Assembly (NCBI GenBank): GCA_005503085.1
Contig: SCOI01000014.1
Span: forward strand, 124,001-188,000
Direction of reading: 5' to 3'
DNA length: 64,000 nucleotides
Source: Burkholderiales bacterium C2
Lineage (GTDB): Bacteria; Pseudomonadota; Gammaproteobacteria; Burkholderiales; Burkholderiaceae_C
Under the pieces are notes generated by a model, which did no database searches, was not told the DNA's origin, and was given only the letters and a program-made list of their open reading frames with translations. Position 1 is the stretch's first letter, and the number at the start of each line of letters is the position of its first letter. Positions 59,834 through 64,000 of the stretch are shown piece after piece. Made by a program: the position numbers and the translations under genes.

Positions 59834-62800
59834 TCAGACCAGCACGCGCTCGATGCCGCCGGCGTTGGCCTTGGCCACGTACTCCGGCATCCAGTCCTTG
59901 CCGAGGATCTGGTTGGCCATCTCGACGACGATGTAGTCGGCTTCCAGCAGGCCGTTCTGCAGGTCGCCGCCATAACGGCTCAGGCCCTGCAGGCAGCTCG
60001 GGCAGGAGGTCAGGATCTTCAGGTTCTCGGCCGCGGCAACCTTGCCGCTCTCGCGCAGCTGGGTCTCGGTCTTGCGCAGCTCCTCCTCCTTGCGGAAGCG
60101 GATCTGGGTCGAGATGTCGGGCCGGGTCACGCCCAGCGTGCCGCTCTCGCCGCAGCAGCGCTCGCTCTTGACCACCTCGGGGCCGACCAGGGCCTTGACC
60201 GTCTTCATCGGGTCCTGCAGCTTCATCGGGCTGTGGCAGGGGTCGTGGTACAGGAAGGCCTGCTTGCTGTCGAGTGTGATGCCCTTCTCCAGCAGGTATT
60301 CGTGGATGTCGATGATGCGGCAGCCGGGGAAGATGTCCTCGAACTTATAGCCCTGGAGCTGGTCATAGCAGGTGCCGCAGCTGACCACCACGGTCTTGAT
60401 GTCCAGGTAGTTCAGCGTGTTGGCGACGCGGTGGAACAGCACCCGGTTGTCGGTGATGATCTTCTCGGCCTTGTCGAACTGGCCCGAGCCGCGCTGCGGG
60501 TAGCCGCAGCACAGATAGCCCGGCGGCAGCACGGTCTGCACCCCGGCATGCCAGAGCATGGCCTGGGTCGCCAGGCCCACCTGGCTGAACAGCCGCTCCG
60601 AGCCGCAGCCCGGGAAATAGAACACAGCCTCGGTCTCGGCCGTCGTCGCTTGGGGGTTGCGGATGATGGGGACGTAGTCCTTGTCTTCGATATCCAGCAG
60701 CGCCCGCGCGGTCTTCTTCGGCAGGCCACCGGGCAGCTTCTTGTTGATGAAGTGGATCACCTGCTCCTTGATCGGCGCGGCACCCAGGGTCGCGCGCGGC
60801 GCGGCGGTCTGCTTCTTCGCAAAAGTCTTCAGCAGGTCGTGGGCCAAGCGCTGGGCCTTGAAGCCCACGCCCACCATCGCGCTGCGGGCCAGCTTGATGG
60901 TCTCAGGATTGGTGGCATTGAGCATCAGCATCGCGGCGGCATTGCCGGGACGCCAGCTCTTCTGGCCCATCTTGCGCAAGAGATTGCGCATATTCATCGT
61001 CACATCGCCGAAGTCGATCTTGACCGGGCAGGGATTCGCGCACTTGTGGCAGACCGTGCAGTGGTCGGCCACGTCCTCGAATTCCTGCCAATGCTTGATC
61101 GAGACGCCGCGGCGGGTCTGCTCCTCGTAGAGGAAGGCCTCGACCAAGAGCGAGGTCGCCAGGATCTTGTTGCGCGGGCTGTAGAGCAGATTGGCGCGCG
61201 GCACATGAGTCGCGCAGACCGGCTTGCACTTGCCGCAGCGCAGGCAGTCCTTGACGCTGTCGGCGATCGCACCGATATCGCTCTGCTGCATGATCAGCGA
61301 CTCATGGCCCATCAGCCCGAAGCTCGGGGTGTAGGCATTGGTCAGATCGGCATAGGTGGTCAGCGACTCGGGGCCACCCAGGCGCAAGAGCTTGCCCTTG
61401 TTGAAGCGGCCCTCGGGGTCAATCCTTGCCTTGTAGTCGGCAAAAGGCGCCAGCTCCGCGTCGCTGAGGAACTCCAGCTTGGTGATGCCGATGCCGTGCT
61501 CGCCCGAGATCACGCCGTCCAGGCTGCGTGCCAGCTTCATGATGCGGGCGACGGCTTCGTGCGCCGTCTGCAGCATCTGGTAGTTGTCGGAGTTGACCGG
61601 GATGTTGGTGTGCACATTGCCGTCACCGGCATGCATGTGCAGCGCCACCCAGACCCGACCACGCAGGACTTCCTTGTGGATGCGCTGGCACTCGTCCAGG
61701 ATCTGCGCAAATGCGCCGCCGCTGAAGATGTCCTGCAGCGGTTTGAAGATCTGGGTCTTCCACGAGGCCCGCAGGCTGTGGTCCTGCAGCTGGTCGAAGA
61801 AGCTGCGTTCCTCGCCACGGGCTGTATCCAGCTCCTGCATCCACTGCTGCCACTGCGCCCGCACCTCGGCCAGCAGGCTCAGCGCCTGCGCGACGCGGTC
61901 GCCGAGCAGCTCGGCGCTGGGGATCTCGCTGGCATCGTCTGTCTTGCCCAGCGGCAGGTTGCCGCGCTCGAAAAAGGCCTGCAGCTCGTCCACCAGGGCC
62001 AGCTTGTTGCGCAGCGAGAGCTCGATATTGATGCGCTCGATGCCCAGCGTGTACTCGCCCATGCGCGGCAAGGGGATCACCACGTCCTCGTTCACCTTGA
62101 AGGCATTGGTGTGCTTGGAGATCGCGGCGGTGCGCTTGCGGTCCAGCCAGAACTTCTTGCGCGCATCGGCACTGATCGCGACAAAGCCCTCGCCGCTGCG
62201 GCCATTGGCCAGACGCACGACTTCGGAGGTCGCCCGCGCCACCGCATCGGCGTCTTCGCCCACGATGTCGCCAACCAGCACCATCTTGGGCAGGCCGCCA
62301 CGCTTGCTCTTGGTGGCGTAACCCACCGCCTTCAGATAGCGGTCGTCCAGATGCTCCAGGCCGGCAAGAATGGCGCCGCCGGGCTTTTGCGCCTCGGCGA
62401 ACATGAAGTCGCGGATCTCGACGATGGAGGGCACGCAGTCCTTCGGGTTGCCGAAGAATTCCAGGCAGACGGTGCGCACATGGGCCGGCATCTTGTGCAC
62501 GACCCAGCGGGCGCTGGTGATCAGGCCGTCGCAGCCCTCTTTCTGGATGCCGGGCAGGCCGGCCAGGAACTTGTCGGTAACGTCCTTGCCCAGGCCCTCC
62601 TTGCGGAAGGTGCGGCCAGGGATGTTGAGAACCTCGGTGCGCTCGAGCTTCTTGCCGCTGGCATCGAAATAGCGCAGCTCGAAGCTGGCCGTCTCCACAT
62701 CATGGATCTTGCCCAGATTGTGGTTGAGCCGGATGACCTCCAGCCACTTCGCCTCGGGCGTGACCATGCGCCAGCTGGCCAGATTGTCCAGCGCCGTGCC

Positions 62801-63754
62801 CCACAGCACGGCCTTCTTGCCGCCGGCATTCATCGCCACATTGCCGCCGACGCAGCTGGCCTCGGCCGAAGTGGGATCGACCGCGAACACATAGCCATGC
62901 TGCTCGGCCAGGTCGGCCACGCGCTGGGTGACGACGCCGGCCTCGCTCCAGATCGTCGCGACCGGCTTGTCGACGCCGGGCAGCGCCATCACCTCGACGC
63001 CGCGCAGCGCTTCAAGCTTCTCGGTATTGATGACCGCGCTGTTCCATACCAGCGGCACGGCGCCGCCGGTATAGCCGGTGCCGCCGCCGCGCGGGATGAT
63101 GGTCAGGCCCAGCTCGATGCAGCCCTTGACCAGATGGGCCATCTCGGCCTCGGTATCCGGGGTCAGCACGACAAAGGGGTACTCGACCCGCCAGTCGGTC
63201 GCATCGGTCACATGCGAGACGCGCGACAGGCCGTCGAACTTGATATTGTCCTTGGCGGTGCGCTTGCCCAGCAGCTTGGTGGCGCGGCGACGCAGCTCGG
63301 CCACCTCGTCGAACTGGCTGGAAAACTGCTGCACCGCCCGGCGCGCGGCCGCCAGCAGCTCGCCCACCGAGGCGTCGCGCTGCGGATCGCTGGCCGGGTC
63401 GCGGCGCTTCTCGACCTCGTGCAGCCGATGGTTCAGCGCTTCGATCAACTGGCCCCGGCGCTTCGGATTGTCCAGCAGATCGTCCTGCAGATAGGGGTTG
63501 CGCTGCACCACCCAGATATCGCCCAGCACCTCGTACAGCATGCGGGCCGAGCGGCCGGTGCGGCGCTCCTCGCGCAAGCGGTTCAGCAGCTCCCAGGCAC
63601 GCGTGCCCAGCAGACGGATCACGATCTCGCGGTCGGAGAAGGAGGTGTAGTTGTAGGGAATCTCGCGCAGCCGGGCGGCGTGCGGGGCGTCCTCATGGCC
63701 GGCGGCGGCGGTGTGGGTCGGGTCGACAGGCATCAGCGGATGCGGTGCATTCAT
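59834..63754 (-). CDS. DUF3683 FAD/FMN-binding oxidoreductase with Fe-S and CCG domains
   Basis: A 1306-aa multidomain respiratory-type dehydrogenase typical of betaproteobacteria. Order: DUF3683 (about 25-130, [21 protein letters not shown]), a FAD-binding domain (about 200-400, [15 protein letters not shown] and [12 protein letters not shown]), a FAD-oxidase C-terminal domain with [15 protein letters not shown] and [14 protein letters not shown], a 4Fe-4S pair ([11 protein letters not shown] and [11 protein letters not shown]), and two cysteine-rich CCG motifs ([14 protein letters not shown]) near the end. It resembles a fusion of GlcD/Dld with GlpC-like units and probably oxidises a 2-hydroxy acid such as D-lactate, passing electrons to quinone. 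The start at 63754 (MNAPHPLMP) matches the usual family N-terminus; the frame is open to 63922. The remaining 246 bases of the window hold no gene I can support. Confidence 0.93.
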   Translation of the reverse strand: MNAPHPLMPVDPTHTAAAGHEDAPHAARLREIPYNYTSFSDREIVIRLLGTRAWELLNRLREERRTGRSARMLYEVLGDIWVVQRNPYLQDDLLDNPKRRGQLIEALNHRLHEVEKRRDPASDPQRDASVGELLAAARRAVQQFSSQFDEVAELRRRATKLLGKRTAKDNIKFDGLSRVSHVTDATDWRVEYPFVVLTPDTEAEMAHLVKGCIELGLTIIPRGGGTGYTGGAVPLVWNSAVINTEKLEALRGVEVMALPGVDKPVATIWSEAGVVTQRVADLAEQHGYVFAVDPTSAEASCVGGNVAMNAGGKKAVLWGTALDNLASWRMVTPEAKWLEVIRLNHNLGKIHDVETASFELRYFDASGKKLERTEVLNIPGRTFRKEGLGKDVTDKFLAGLPGIQKEGCDGLITSARWVVHKMPAHVRTVCLEFFGNPKDCVPSIVEIRDFMFAEAQKPGGAILAGLEHLDDRYLKAVGYATKSKRGGLPKMVLVGDIVGEDADAVARATSEVVRLANGRSGEGFVAISADARKKFWLDRKRTAAISKHTNAFKVNEDVVIPLPRMGEYTLGIERINIELSLRNKLALVDELQAFFERGNLPLGKTDDASEIPSAELLGDRVAQALSLLAEVRAQWQQWMQELDTARGEERSFFDQLQDHSLRASWKTQIFKPLQDIFSGGAFAQILDECQRIHKEVLRGRVWVALHMHAGDGNVHTNIPVNSDNYQMLQTAHEAVARIMKLARSLDGVISGEHGIGITKLEFLSDAELAPFADYKARIDPEGRFNKGKLLRLGGPESLTTYADLTNAYTPSFGLMGHESLIMQQSDIGAIADSVKDCLRCGKCKPVCATHVPRANLLYSPRNKILATSLLVEAFLYEEQTRRGVSIKHWQEFEDVADHCTVCHKCANPCPVKIDFGDVTMNMRNLLRKMGQKSWRPGNAAAMLMLNATNPETIKLARSAMVGVGFKAQRLAHDLLKTFAKKQTAAPRATLGAAPIKEQVIHFINKKLPGGLPKKTARALLDIEDKDYVPIIRNPQATTAETEAVFYFPGCGSERLFSQVGLATQAMLWHAGVQTVLPPGYLCCGYPQRGSGQFDKAEKIITDNRVLFHRVANTLNYLDIKTVVVSCGTCYDQLQGYKFEDIFPGCRIIDIHEYLLEKGITLDSKQAFLYHDPCHSPMKLQDPMKTVKALVGPEVVKSERCCGESGTLGVTRPDISTQIRFRKEEELRKTETQLRESGKVAAAENLKILTSCPSCLQGLSRYGGDLQNGLLEADYIVVEMANQILGKDWMPEYVAKANAGGIERVLV

Positions 63755-64000
63755 GGCGGCCAGGCGCTTGCGCACCCTTGGTTGGCCGGGCAGCCGGTCA
63801 AGGCGGAACACCCGGCGAAAGCTGGAAATCTCTCGTTCGATCTGCATCGACGCGCCGGGCTTGTGACCTGCTGGCGGGGATGCGGGCGGCAGCCTCATCA
63901 GGTGCGCACACCGGCATGACACCGGCAGCCAACCCCAGTCGCGTCGGGCCCGTGATCCTACCGCAGTGCAACATGCCCGCCCTGCGCACGGCCGAGAGCC

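Noticed and set aside
59810-63919. A 1369-codon open frame on the plus strand opposite the DUF3683 gene
   Set aside because: It is the antisense shadow of a high-GC gene. Its sequence is His/Gln/Ala-rich and low-complexity without any family motif, while the minus strand encodes clear FAD and Fe-S domains.

Overview
The window is high-GC chromosomal DNA that looks like a betaproteobacterium of the order Burkholderiales (Sphaerotilaceae/Comamonadaceae-like; the genus cannot be fixed from sequence alone). The pointers are the giant DUF3683 FAD/Fe-S oxidoreductase, a Bug-type tricarboxylate-binding protein, the ubiE/DUF971 and ubiJ/ubiB/FmdB/DUF502/aspS neighbourhoods, and an exosortase-B type exopolysaccharide (EPS) locus. 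No rRNA, tRNA, CRISPR array, integrase or insertion sequence was seen.

Left flank (1-10837, all minus strand): a truncated ORF, aspS, a DUF502 membrane protein, an FmdB zinc ribbon, a Na+/solute symporter, a 1287-aa propeller-type sensor kinase, then ubiB and ubiJ. The next genes of the same ancestral block, ubiE and a DUF971 gene, are found 37 kb away at 47634-48792, still on the minus strand. The EPS locus therefore appears to sit inside a housekeeping block.

EPS locus (11024-47138): the left arm (plus) encodes the priming glycosyltransferase, the EpsL outer-membrane barrel, GalE, ManC and the four dTDP-rhamnose enzymes (rfbB-D-A-C). A short minus-strand group adds UDP-glucose dehydrogenase, a nucleotidyltransferase and a UDP-glucuronate 4-epimerase-like enzyme. 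A plus-strand island (23679-31908) encodes a 1935-aa DUF1800 protein with eleven carbohydrate-binding-like modules, a Tat-exported DUF1501 protein and an unknown secreted protein. The right arm is one 15-kb minus-strand operon: epsD, epsE, epsF, epsG, xrtB, epsI, wzx, an FrhB-like Fe-S protein, a pyruvyl transferase, wzy and three glycosyltransferases. The likely scheme is a Wzx/Wzy polymer with a roughly four-sugar repeat drawn from Glc/Gal, Man, Rha and uronic acids, possibly pyruvylated, exported through EpsE/EpsF/EpsL. The DUF1800/DUF1501 pair may act on or bind the polymer at the surface.

Right flank (47634-64000): ubiE, a DUF971 gene, a higBA toxin-antitoxin pair, a PhoX phosphatase behind a good Pho box, an S8 subtilase, an M13 metallopeptidase, a HIT protein, a small secreted unknown, a Bug solute-binding protein, two overlapping orphan periplasmic binding proteins and the DUF3683 oxidoreductase.

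The most unusual object is the DUF1800 gene. It carries a 1773-bp (591-aa) five-module super-repeat present twice. The first 1366 bp of the two copies differ at only two positions that I could find, both synonymous.
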